NCBI RefSeq assembly: GCF_004522175.1
Contig: NZ_SDEB01000011.1
Coordinates: 62,001-126,000, forward strand
Direction of reading: 5' to 3'
DNA length: 64,000 nucleotides
DNA from: Paracoccus ravus
GTDB lineage: Bacteria; Pseudomonadota; Alphaproteobacteria; Rhodobacterales; Rhodobacteraceae
Positions 9,438 through 17,656 of the stretch are shown in pieces (position 1 is the first letter of the stretch; every line of letters begins with the position of its first letter). The notes beneath the pieces are model-generated. The model did not search any database. It had not been told where the DNA came from and saw only the letters and a program-made list of their open reading frames with translations. Position numbers and translations under genes: made by a program.

Positions 9438-9678
9438 CTACGCCGCTTCACGGATCGCCTCTCCATCTGCAGCATCATTCTTCTGACGCTTGACGAAGGG
9501 CTTCACATAGGCCCGCGGAATGAGCCACACCTCGTGGCCCAGCTTGGCCAGTTCGCGGCCCCAGAAATGCGCGCCGCCGCAGGCCTCCATCGCCACTATG
9601 CAGGGTGGCAGCTAGCAGAAGTCCTGCACCTCGGCCCTACGACGCTTGGTCGAGCCCGACCGTGATAATCTCCGACAT
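9438..9678 (-). pseudogene. IS1111-type (IS110 family) transposase fragment
   Basis: An ATG at 9678, preceded by GGGAGG, starts MSEIITVGLDQAS, the beginning of an IS1111-group transposase. After an internal deletion, the frame IVAMEACGGAHFWGRELA, then HEVWLIPRAYVKPFVK and RQKNDAADGEAIREA, follows before a stop at 9438-9440. These are the N-terminal DEDD-domain blocks. About three quarters of the gene is absent. This is a second, unrelated IS110-family remnant next to the IS3 one. Confidence 0.75.
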
Positions 9679-9759
9679 GACCGCCTCCCGATTGGGATTG
9701 TCGCGATCCCAACGTGGCACATCGATGCCGTCGGAGGGCGGTTACAGCATCAACGCCGA

Positions 9760-11118
9760 TCAGAAGATGAAATCGCTCTCCGAGAGATCGATGGATTTCG
9801 CGATCTCGATGACCAGATCCGCGACGCGGTCGCCATTGACATCGCCATAGACGAATGTGGCCTCTGCGGTCCTGACCCAGCGCAACTCGCCCGCTTCCCC
9901 GCTGAATGCGGCATTTTCGATATATTCGAAATCCTGGTTGCCGAAGGTCCGCGTGTCGGCGTCGATGGCATTCAGATTGATCTTGTCCGACTGGGACGAG
10001 GCGAAATCCACGATGCGATCACGCGAGGCGGAACTGCTCATGCTCTCGCCAGCGACGTAAAAGACGAACATGTCGGCACCGGCACCGCCGACAAGCGTAT
10101 CGGAGCCGCCGCCGCCGATCAGGGTGTCGTTCCCGGACCCGGCCTCCAGAAGGTCGCCACCGTCGCCACCGGCAAGCCAGTCCGCCCCGTTCTCGCCAAA
10201 GAGCCGGTCGCTTCCGGCCCCTCCGCTCAACTGATCCGCGCCAATTCCCCCGGCCAGCAGGTCATCGCCATTGCCGCCCGCTATGGAGTCATTCCCGGAT
10301 TCGCCGTAAAGCATATCCTTGCCATCGCCGCCGTCGATGCGGTCATGGCCCTCTCCGGCATAGATGGTATCCGCCGAGTCGTCGCCTGACAGCAAATCGT
10401 TTCCGGCTTCGCCGTAGATGAGGTCGCGGCCACCGCCGCCCTGAACCTGATCGTTTCCGGGACCCGCATAGATCGTGTCCTTGCCCTCCCCTCCGAGCAT
10501 GCTGTCATTGCCCGTGGCCCCGTAAAGCGCGTCATTGCCGCTGTCGCCGATCAGATTGTCATGGCCGGCATTGCCGTAAAGCACGTCATCGCCGTCGCCG
10601 CCCTCAAGGCGGTTATTGCCATCCTCTCCCAAAAGCGTGTCATTGCCCTTATCGCCCAGAAGCAGGTCATTGCCGTCGCCGCCAAACAGCTTGTCATTGC
10701 CGGCACCGCCCCGGATCGTGTCATGCCCGCCATATCCGGCAAGCGTTTCACTATGGGCATTGCCGGTAATTCGGTCATTCGCAGCCAGCAAGAGATGGCT
10801 GAAACTCAGGTCGTTGAACGCGCTGAAGGCCTGAGCCAGGCTGGCCGCCGGAACATTCAGGCCGGATGCTTCGAAAACCGTGACGCCGCCGGAAACGATC
10901 CGCAGCGATGTTACTGTTCCGGAGTCCAATGCCCCGAGCCCGCTCCCGGAAAAGGCGAGCGCCGTGCCCCCGATCAGCGCGTAATCGGACGCGCTGTCGA
11001 AAAGGCGCAGGACCGAGTCGTTCTGCGACACCTGTTGGTAATCCAGCAATTCCGACCAGCGAACGCTGGTAATGTCCCGGGCAAAGGATGCTTTGAAGCT
11101 GATGTTTACCTTGGGCAT
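9760..11118 (-). CDS. Secreted RTX (hemolysin-type calcium-binding repeat) protein
   Basis: I prefer the ATG at 11118 (MPKVNISFKASFARDI), which has AGG about 5 bases upstream; the product is 452 aa. Residues 1-120 are a non-repeat N-terminal domain. They are followed by about two dozen glycine- and aspartate-rich nonapeptides of the form GGxGNDxLx, which fold into calcium-binding parallel beta-rolls. The C-terminal 110 residues resemble the serralysin C-terminal domain (RDRIVDFASSQSDKINLNAI), and the extreme end (DLSESDFIF) is a type I secretion signal: acidic, then hydrophobic. No catalytic domain and no type I transporter gene are nearby. It may be a matrix or surface protein. Confidence 0.85.
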   Translation of the reverse strand: MPKVNISFKASFARDITSVRWSELLDYQQVSQNDSVLRLFDSASDYALIGGTALAFSGSGLGALDSGTVTSLRIVSGGVTVFEASGLNVPAASLAQAFSAFNDLSFSHLLLAANDRITGNAHSETLAGYGGHDTIRGGAGNDKLFGGDGNDLLLGDKGNDTLLGEDGNNRLEGGDGDDVLYGNAGHDNLIGDSGNDALYGATGNDSMLGGEGKDTIYAGPGNDQVQGGGGRDLIYGEAGNDLLSGDDSADTIYAGEGHDRIDGGDGKDMLYGESGNDSIAGGNGDDLLAGGIGADQLSGGAGSDRLFGENGADWLAGGDGGDLLEAGSGNDTLIGGGGSDTLVGGAGADMFVFYVAGESMSSSASRDRIVDFASSQSDKINLNAIDADTRTFGNQDFEYIENAAFSGEAGELRWVRTAEATFVYGDVNGDRVADLVIEIAKSIDLSESDFIF

Positions 11119-11350
11119 GAAACCTGTCGCTTTACAATTTATAGTTGCAGACAAACTGGGCTGAAACCGCACGCATTTCGAGGCCGTCGCTCAAAGGGGT
11201 AACGGCGTAGAAGCAGCTTCGCCACGCTTAAAGATGCCCCTGCGCGGCATGACAAGCATTGCTGTACGGAAACGCGGGATCTGTGGGGGTTTTGCCACCA
11301 TCCGCCCGCGCGCGCCCCGACCCGCCAGCGGCCTGCGAAAGACGCCGGGT

Positions 11351-12673
11351 TCAGCCCCCCCTTCGATCGCCCGCAGCGACGCGGGACGATTTCGACGCAT
11401 AGAGCAGGTGATCCGCACGGGCGAGCAGCAATTCCCGATCCCACTCGACCGTGCTGGCCATCGCGACCCCGAAACTGATGCCGACCCTGACTTCGGGACC
11501 ATCGGCTGCGAGCGGGATGGGCCGGGCCACGGTCTCGTTCAGGCGTGACGCCATCTGTTCGGCGTCGCTTTGCGTCCCGCAGGTCATGAGGATCGCGAAC
11601 TCGTCCCCCGCCCAGCGGGCCACGATGTCCTCGCTGCGCACGCATTGCGACAGCCGCCGGGCGATCTCTTGCAGGACCGCGTCGCCCGCGGCATGCCCGT
11701 ATCTGTCATTCACCGGCTTGAACCGGTCCAGATCGCCGAAGAGCAAGGCCAGATCGTCCCGGCGTTCGGCCAGCAAGAGGTCGAGCCGCTTGTTGAAACC
11801 GGCGCGGTTCAGAAGACCGGTCAGCGGGTCGGTCTGGGCCTCGCCGATCAGGCTGAGCTGGCGGCTATAGGCCTGCGTGGCATCCTGAAAAACCACGACG
11901 CCGCCGAATGTCTCGCCCTCGGGATCCGTGACCAGAGACGCCGAGCGTGTCACCGGCAGGAGCCCGCCCGAGCGCGTGCGCAGCATCGCCTGCTGTTCTT
12001 CTTCGACGGGGGCGAAGAGCGTGTCGTTGAGCGGCTCGCCGCTTGTGGAAAGCAGCGGAAAGACCCGGTCAAGCCCCTGCCCGCTTGCGCTTTTCGCGCT
12101 CCACCCGGTCAGACGCTCGGCTGAAGGGTTCATCCAGGAAATGTGATTGTCGATATCCGTCGCAATGACCCCGTCGCCCACGGCGTCAAATGTGGCGCGC
12201 AGGATCTGGCGCTGGCGATGCACCTCTTTCAGGGCAAAGACCAGCCGGTTCTTGTTGCGGTAGAGTTCCAGAAAGATCGCCACTTTCGAGAGCAGGATCT
12301 GCTCGTTGACCGGCTTCTGGACATAGTCGATCGCGCCGGACATGTAGCCGCGGATCTGGCTCAGCTCATCCACGTTCGACGCGGTCAGAAAGACAATCGG
12401 GGTCTCGGCCGAGAACGGATTGTCGCGCAGATATTCCGCGACCTCATAGCCGTCCATTTCGGGCATCTGGACATCCAGAAGGATCAGGGCGAACTGCATG
12501 TCCAGCGCCAGAGACAGCGCCTCATTGCCCGATTCCGCCATGACCAGATCGGCATCGACGCCGCGCAGCAGGGTTTTCATGGCGATCAGGTTCGAGCGGA
12601 TGTCATCGACCAGCAGGATCTTGGGTCTCTGGTCCGAAGGGTCGATCTCGAGTTTCGCGGAACGTGTCATCAC
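11351..12673 (-). CDS. Response regulator-PAS-diguanylate cyclase
   Basis: This 440-aa protein has a receiver domain (residues 18-130; LVDDIR acidic pocket, phospho-acceptor D67, switch K120-P121), a PAS domain (about 150-265) and a GGDEF domain (about 275-435). The active-site loop reads AGDEF (355-359), a variant found in active cyclases, and RSED (346-349) sits five residues upstream, matching the product-inhibition I-site RxxD. It should synthesise c-di-GMP when phosphorylated, probably by the hybrid kinase two genes upstream. It overlaps cheR by 4 bases (ATGA). The PilZ-containing cellulose synthase encoded nearby is a plausible target of its product. Confidence 0.9.
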   Translation of the reverse strand: MMTRSAKLEIDPSDQRPKILLVDDIRSNLIAMKTLLRGVDADLVMAESGNEALSLALDMQFALILLDVQMPEMDGYEVAEYLRDNPFSAETPIVFLTASNVDELSQIRGYMSGAIDYVQKPVNEQILLSKVAIFLELYRNKNRLVFALKEVHRQRQILRATFDAVGDGVIATDIDNHISWMNPSAERLTGWSAKSASGQGLDRVFPLLSTSGEPLNDTLFAPVEEEQQAMLRTRSGGLLPVTRSASLVTDPEGETFGGVVVFQDATQAYSRQLSLIGEAQTDPLTGLLNRAGFNKRLDLLLAERRDDLALLFGDLDRFKPVNDRYGHAAGDAVLQEIARRLSQCVRSEDIVARWAGDEFAILMTCGTQSDAEQMASRLNETVARPIPLAADGPEVRVGISFGVAMASTVEWDRELLLARADHLLYASKSSRVAAGDRRGG

Positions 12674-13527
12674 TCGTCACTTTCGTCTGTCGGTTCGAAT
12701 CCGGGCTGAAGCGGGCTGCGGGCGGGCCGAAGCGGACGGTAAAGCCGGTTGCAGCCCTGCGCCTTGGCAAAGGCCGGACTCGCATAAAGCGGAGCCTCGC
12801 GGCTGCCAAGGCAAAGCAGTCCCCCGCGTGCAAGGGAATCCTGAAACAGGTCAAAGACGCGGCGTTGCAGATGATCGCCGAAATAGATCATCACATTGCG
12901 GCAGAAGATGAGGTTCGCCTCGCAGAATACCCCGTCGCTGGCAAGGTTGTGTTCGAAGAAGCTGACATTGCGCAACAATGCCGGATCAAGGCGATAGCCA
13001 TTGCCGCTGGGCGCGACATAGGATGAGACATGGCGGGTTCCGCCGCCAAGCAGATAGCGTCGGTTGATTTCCTCGATCCGGTCAGGGCTGAGGCAGGGAC
13101 TGTTGGCCGCCTTGGGTTGCCGACGTCGGGTGATGTCACTGGCAAAGATGCGGCAGCGCGGATAAAGCCCGGCTTCGGTCAGCAGGATCGCGAGGGAATA
13201 GACCTCTTCGCCGCCTGCGCAGCCGGCATGCCAGATCGTGATGTTCGAAAAGCTGCTGAGCATCGGCAGGACATGCCGCGTCACCTCGGAAAAGGCCTCG
13301 GGCTCGCGAAAATAGTCGCTGATCGGAACGGTGATGTTCTCGACGATGAAGTCGACCTCGCCCGGATGCGACAGGGCCCAGTCATTCAGTTCCGAGATGC
13401 CGGACAGCCGCAGCTTGGTCGCAAGATGCCGCAATCTATTGGCCAGAGAGGTACCGCGATAGCCACGAAAATCATAGCCGTACCGGTCATAGAAGGACCG
13501 GGCAAAGGCGGCCGCCTCGTCATCCAT
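12670..13527 (-). CDS. CheR-type protein-glutamate methyltransferase
   Basis: This 285-aa protein has the CheR N-terminal helical domain (residues 5-70) and a SAM-binding Rossmann domain containing IWHAGCAGGEEVYSLAI, ASDITR and FCRNVMIYF, all diagnostic of the family. CheR enzymes methylate glutamates of chemoreceptors. Here no receptor is nearby, and the gene is embedded between a hybrid histidine kinase and a diguanylate cyclase. It may therefore modify the kinase (whose coiled-coil linker is Gln/Glu-rich) or act as a SAM-dependent input. It overlaps the kinase gene by 8 bases and the cyclase gene by 4. Confidence 0.9.
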   Translation of the reverse strand: MDDEAAAFARSFYDRYGYDFRGYRGTSLANRLRHLATKLRLSGISELNDWALSHPGEVDFIVENITVPISDYFREPEAFSEVTRHVLPMLSSFSNITIWHAGCAGGEEVYSLAILLTEAGLYPRCRIFASDITRRRQPKAANSPCLSPDRIEEINRRYLLGGGTRHVSSYVAPSGNGYRLDPALLRNVSFFEHNLASDGVFCEANLIFCRNVMIYFGDHLQRRVFDLFQDSLARGGLLCLGSREAPLYASPAFAKAQGCNRLYRPLRPARSPLQPGFEPTDESDE

Positions 13528-16500
13528 GCGGCAGATGCTCTTGCAGCAGCGACATCAGTTTCGGCACATCCACGGGTTTCGTCATGTAATCCGTCGCGCC
13601 CGCATTGAGGCATTTTTCGCGATCCTCGCGCATGGCCTTGGCGGTCAGGGCGATGATCGGCAGCTTGCCCCAATTGCCGCCGCGCTTGCGGATCTCGGTC
13701 ATGGCCTCGTAGCCGTCCATATTGGGCATCATCATGTCCATCAGGATCAGTTCGACATCCGGATGGGCCTCGAGTTCCGCCAGCGCCTTCAGTCCGTCCT
13801 GGGCCAGAACGACCTCCAGCCCCTTGCCGCGCAGGACCTTTGCAAGAGCATAGATATTGCGCATGTCGTCATCGACCAGAAGAAGCTTGCCCTTGATCCG
13901 GGTGCCATTTACCGGCACGGCCCGTGCGGGCGCGACCGGGCTTGCCACGGGCCTGCTCGGGGCGGGATGATCCCGCAGGAACTGCTCGACCTCTTCCTGC
14001 AGCCGCTTCTGGGAATGCTCTCCCTTCATGACGATGCTGTCGGTATAGGCCCTGAGCCGCATGATCTCGTCCGAGGACAGATCGCGCGCGGAATAGATCA
14101 CCACCGGCGGCATGCGCCCCAGTTTCTGCATGCGTTCGAGCAGTTCGAAGCCGGAAAGATCCGGCAGGCCGATATCAAGAATGACGCAGCCGAATTCGCG
14201 TCGTGCCACCAGATTCAGCGCATTTTCCCCGGTCAGGGCCGAGACCACCTCGATCCCGGCGCGGTGCAGAAGCTGCGAGACGGCAATTTGCGTGCTGGCA
14301 TCGTCCTCGATCACCAGAACCGAAGGGGGGTCCGCCCATGGTGCGGGCTTGGCCGCAGGTTCGGGTTTTGCGGCCGGGCGCTGAGGAGGGGGCGTGATTT
14401 CTGTCGCAGGTGCCGCGCCGTCCTGATCGAGGATCGGTATCGTCACGCAAAAGCGCGACCCAACGCCTTCGGCGCTTTCGACGGTCAGGCCGCCGCCCAG
14501 CAATGCCGCCAATTGCCGAGAGATCGAAAGACCAAGCCCGGTCCCGCCGAACTGCCTGCGGGTGCTGCCATCGACCTGCTCGAAGGGCCGGAAGATCGTC
14601 TCGAGCTTATCCGCTGGAATGCCGATGCCGGTGTCCGACACCTGTAGCGCAAAACTCTTGCCGTCGGCGCTGAGCCCCAATGAGACACGGACCTCGCCGT
14701 GAGGCGTGAACTTGATCGCATTGCCGATCAGGTTATTGGCGATCTGCTCAAGGCGGACGCCATCGGTCCAGAGATATTCGGGCAGCGCCGGGTCGCTGGA
14801 AATTCGGAAATCCAGCCCATTGTCCTCGGCCAACGGACGGAATGTCCGTTCCAGCACATGGCAATAGGACGCGATCGAGACCGCCTCGCGATTGGCCTCG
14901 AGCTTGCCCGCCTCGATTTTCGAAAGATCAAGAATATCGTTGATCAGCCGGAGCAGGCTGACCCCGCTGCCATGAATGACCGAGGCGGCCTCGACCTGTT
15001 CCTCATCGAGATTGCCGTGATCGTTATCGGCGAGGTCCTGGGCCAGAATCAGCATGCTGTTCAGCGGCGTGCGCAATTCATGCGACATATTGGCGAGGAA
15101 ATGCGATTTGTATTGGTTCGCGCGCTCTAGCTCTTCGGCGCGGGTGATCGCCTCCTGCCGCGACTCGGCCAGCTGTTCGCCGCGCCGCTCAAGTTCGTCA
15201 TTGGTCGCTTGCAAGGTTTCCTGCTGGGCCCGAAGCTCTTCTTCGGCGGCTTGCAGCTCCTCGGTCTGTTTCTGGCTCTGCTCCAGCAATTCCCGGGTGC
15301 GCAGGACGCGGCGCAGGTTCTCCAGCGGCAGGCTGACGATGGTCGGCGCGTCATCGACCAGCCGTTGGCGCACCTCGTCGAGAACGTCGTAAGTGGCAAA
15401 TTCCATCACGCCGATCAGCCGGTCCTGAAGCACGATCGGCACGACAAGGACGGATGCGGGCGTGCCCTCGCCCGAGCCGGAATGGATCTTGAGATAATCC
15501 TCCGGGACCGGTGACAGGATGATCGTCTTGCGCTCCAGCGCGGCCTGGCCCACCAGCCCCTCACCCAGATTGTAGCTGGTCGCGACATGCCGTCTTTCGC
15601 GATAGCCGTAGCTGGCATAGAGCCGCAGGGATCGGCTCGCTTCCTCGTACGCGAAAAACACGCCGACCCCGGCCTTGATCTTGGGCGCAAGGCCTTGCAG
15701 CGCGGCATTGGCGAAATCCATCAGCGTCTTTTGCTGCTGGATGGTCTGGGACAGTTCGGTCAGGACACGCCGCACCTGCAGATCCACGCTGCGCTCGACC
15801 GCGAGATTGCGAAAGACCAGAAGCGACCGGCTCATGGCGCCGATCTCATCGTTGCGATCCTGATAAGGCACCCTTGCGCCACGGTCGTCATCGGCCAGAC
15901 GCTCCATCGTCGTGGCCAGACGTTTGAGGGGCGAACTGATCCGCTTATACAGCACGATATAGGCCGTGATCGCCGCCAGGCAGACCAGGATCGCCGCGAG
16001 CATATTTGCCTTTTGCAGCCATGCGATCGCGTCGTTGCGCTTTCCGCGTGCCGCGTTCAGCGCGTCTTCGACCATGTTGAACAGGCGGTCGAAATTCTCG
16101 CGCGGGAAGCTGTCGACCGGGCGGTTCGCATTGTTGGTTAGGAAATAGGCCAGCGCCTGCGACCGCGCGGCAGGGGTCACCGTCTCGGTCATGCGCGCAA
16201 GAAGCGGTTCCGCGGTCTGCGTCATCCAGTCATGCGCCGCGACCTGCACGGCGACCACATCGGCGACGGATTGCGCATCAAGGCGGGGTTGGCGCATCAG
16301 CGTCTCGATCGAGGACAATGTCTCTTGATGAGCGCGGCGGAATTTCTCGTGGGATTGCGGCGTGCCCTGGGACAGCGTGTCGACGAGCGCCAGTTCGCGG
16401 GCCAGAATCACGCGCTCGACCGCCTCGATGGCGGTTTGTGTCCCGGTCAGGTCGCGCACTTCGTTCTGGGCGTGTGACAGATCCTCGGTCGCCAAATAGG

Positions 16501-16609
16501 ACACGGAACTGACTGTGCCGACGACAAGCAGGAATGCCAGCATAACAACCGCGAGTTGCGACGCCAAAGAGAAATTGAGCCGTCGATTGGCCAAGACAGT
16601 CCTCCACAT
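13520..16609 (-). CDS. Hybrid sensor histidine kinase (HAMP-GAF-HisKA-HATPase-REC-REC)
   Basis: This 1029-aa membrane sensor has helices at about 16-38 and 203-221 flanking a periplasmic helical domain, then HAMP (to about 275), GAF (about 290-435), a Gln/Glu-rich coiled coil (435-500), HisKA with H510 in FLANMSHELRTPLN, and an HATPase with the N box (NLIGNAIKFTP) and G boxes (DTGIGI, GGTGLGLSI). Two receivers follow. The first has D812 but KG in place of the usual KP at the switch position. The second has D958 and KP. It presumably feeds phosphate to itself and to the receiver-GGDEF protein encoded downstream in the same operon. The stimulus is unknown. Confidence 0.92.
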   Translation of the reverse strand: MWRTVLANRRLNFSLASQLAVVMLAFLLVVGTVSSVSYLATEDLSHAQNEVRDLTGTQTAIEAVERVILARELALVDTLSQGTPQSHEKFRRAHQETLSSIETLMRQPRLDAQSVADVVAVQVAAHDWMTQTAEPLLARMTETVTPAARSQALAYFLTNNANRPVDSFPRENFDRLFNMVEDALNAARGKRNDAIAWLQKANMLAAILVCLAAITAYIVLYKRISSPLKRLATTMERLADDDRGARVPYQDRNDEIGAMSRSLLVFRNLAVERSVDLQVRRVLTELSQTIQQQKTLMDFANAALQGLAPKIKAGVGVFFAYEEASRSLRLYASYGYRERRHVATSYNLGEGLVGQAALERKTIILSPVPEDYLKIHSGSGEGTPASVLVVPIVLQDRLIGVMEFATYDVLDEVRQRLVDDAPTIVSLPLENLRRVLRTRELLEQSQKQTEELQAAEEELRAQQETLQATNDELERRGEQLAESRQEAITRAEELERANQYKSHFLANMSHELRTPLNSMLILAQDLADNDHGNLDEEQVEAASVIHGSGVSLLRLINDILDLSKIEAGKLEANREAVSIASYCHVLERTFRPLAEDNGLDFRISSDPALPEYLWTDGVRLEQIANNLIGNAIKFTPHGEVRVSLGLSADGKSFALQVSDTGIGIPADKLETIFRPFEQVDGSTRRQFGGTGLGLSISRQLAALLGGGLTVESAEGVGSRFCVTIPILDQDGAAPATEITPPPQRPAAKPEPAAKPAPWADPPSVLVIEDDASTQIAVSQLLHRAGIEVVSALTGENALNLVARREFGCVILDIGLPDLSGFELLERMQKLGRMPPVVIYSARDLSSDEIMRLRAYTDSIVMKGEHSQKRLQEEVEQFLRDHPAPSRPVASPVAPARAVPVNGTRIKGKLLLVDDDMRNIYALAKVLRGKGLEVVLAQDGLKALAELEAHPDVELILMDMMMPNMDGYEAMTEIRKRGGNWGKLPIIALTAKAMREDREKCLNAGATDYMTKPVDVPKLMSLLQEHLPHG

Positions 16610-16957
16610 TCGCGCGAGCCGAACCTCTGGAAATCAATCAGTCCGTGTTCAACTTGCGCTATAGCGTCAAGCGACGATCTGGAAAAGACTGGTCAGTTTC
16701 GATGTGCAATTGTCCAATTAAACAGCGGCGTATCGGCAACGTCCGCTTTAATCCCGGGAATTCATCCGCCTAGCCACCACTGGAACCGGGTTTTCATTGC
16801 TGCAATCGCTGCGGGCAGTTGTCCTTTTAGCCACAATCATATGATGTTCTTTGACGAGGCCGCCGAGAACGGGCAATTACGCGTTTAGGATGCGTTGAGC
16901 TTTGAAAGACAGCAGGAAAGCTCAGCAAGGACGGCAATCGGACGAACGGCGAAGCGA
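16610..16957. other. Divergent intergenic region between sensor-kinase operon and cellulose operon
   Basis: These 348 bases must hold the promoters of both the minus-strand kinase operon and the plus-strand bcs operon. I see no convincing named regulator site. An AT-rich stretch around 16708-16725 (AATTGTCCAATTAAA) and a weak in-frame TTG upstream of bcsN are the only notable points. Confidence 0.4.
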
Positions 16958-17656
16958 ATGGCAAGAAAATCTCCAGGCTGGATTAGATCCTTATGTCTGA
17001 TCTCGGCCGTGGCCGGAATGACGGCCTGCAGCGCAGATCCAGATCATTTCGGCCTGACGCGCGGGCAGATCGACGAAAGAACCCCCTTCGTCGCGGTTCC
17101 GTCCAGCCAGGCTTGGGTCAGCCCTCCGCATATCCGCTCGGTCCTGCAGCGCGATCTTGGGACCGAAAGCGAGCAGCAGATCGGGCTTGAAAACCGCTCC
17201 ACGATTGCGGGCGACAACCTCATGCTGCTGCGCACCCGCGCGGGCTCGTCGAACCTTGGCCGGCTGCGCTTCGAGGATGTCGTGGCGCGGTTCGGCGGCT
17301 TACCTCATCCCTTCACCAACCTGTCCTCGGGCGACCTGCTTCAGGAACAGGACGGGTTGGGAACATATTTCTGGGTCGGCCAGACGATCGGTGAGACGAC
17401 AAACTGCATTCTGGGATTGCGGCGCGTCGATGGCGGGATGCGCCAGCTTCCGGGCGGAACGGGCATCATGGACATCATCGTGCGCAATTGCGTCATCGGC
17501 AGCCAGCAAGAGGCGCTGACCCCGCTGATGGCCGAAAGTATCAGCACCGTCGCGGCCCTGCGTGGCGCCGACGGATCCAGCCGGATGCTGTCGCCGCTGG
17601 CCGCGCCGACCGGGAATCTGCAAGCCGCAAACCCGACATCGGGGGCGCGGCCATGA
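16958..17656 (+). CDS. bcsN: Cellulose biosynthesis protein BcsN
   Basis: I chose the ATG at 16958 because it gives a proper export signal (MARKSPGWIRSLCLISAVAG) ending at a probable lipoprotein cysteine (MTACS). A TTG at 16895 would add 21 residues. The mature 210-residue protein has the BcsN-family layout and stands directly before bcsA, overlapping it by 4 bases. BcsN is found in alphaproteobacterial cellulose operons and its exact role is unsettled. An envelope location is inferred from the signal. Confidence 0.75.
   Translation: MARKSPGWIRSLCLISAVAGMTACSADPDHFGLTRGQIDERTPFVAVPSSQAWVSPPHIRSVLQRDLGTESEQQIGLENRSTIAGDNLMLLRTRAGSSNLGRLRFEDVVARFGGLPHPFTNLSSGDLLQEQDGLGTYFWVGQTIGETTNCILGLRRVDGGMRQLPGGTGIMDIIVRNCVIGSQQEALTPLMAESISTVAALRGADGSSRMLSPLAAPTGNLQAANPTSGARP

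Noticed and set aside
9646-10389. Plus-strand frame of 247 codons with regular repeats
   Set aside because: It is the antisense shadow of the RTX nonapeptide repeats, whose minus-strand frame has the signature motifs.
10080-10780. Regular short repeats resembling a CRISPR or tandem array
   Set aside because: The periodicity is about 27 bases with variable sequence and follows the codons of RTX nonapeptides; there are no identical repeats with unique spacers.
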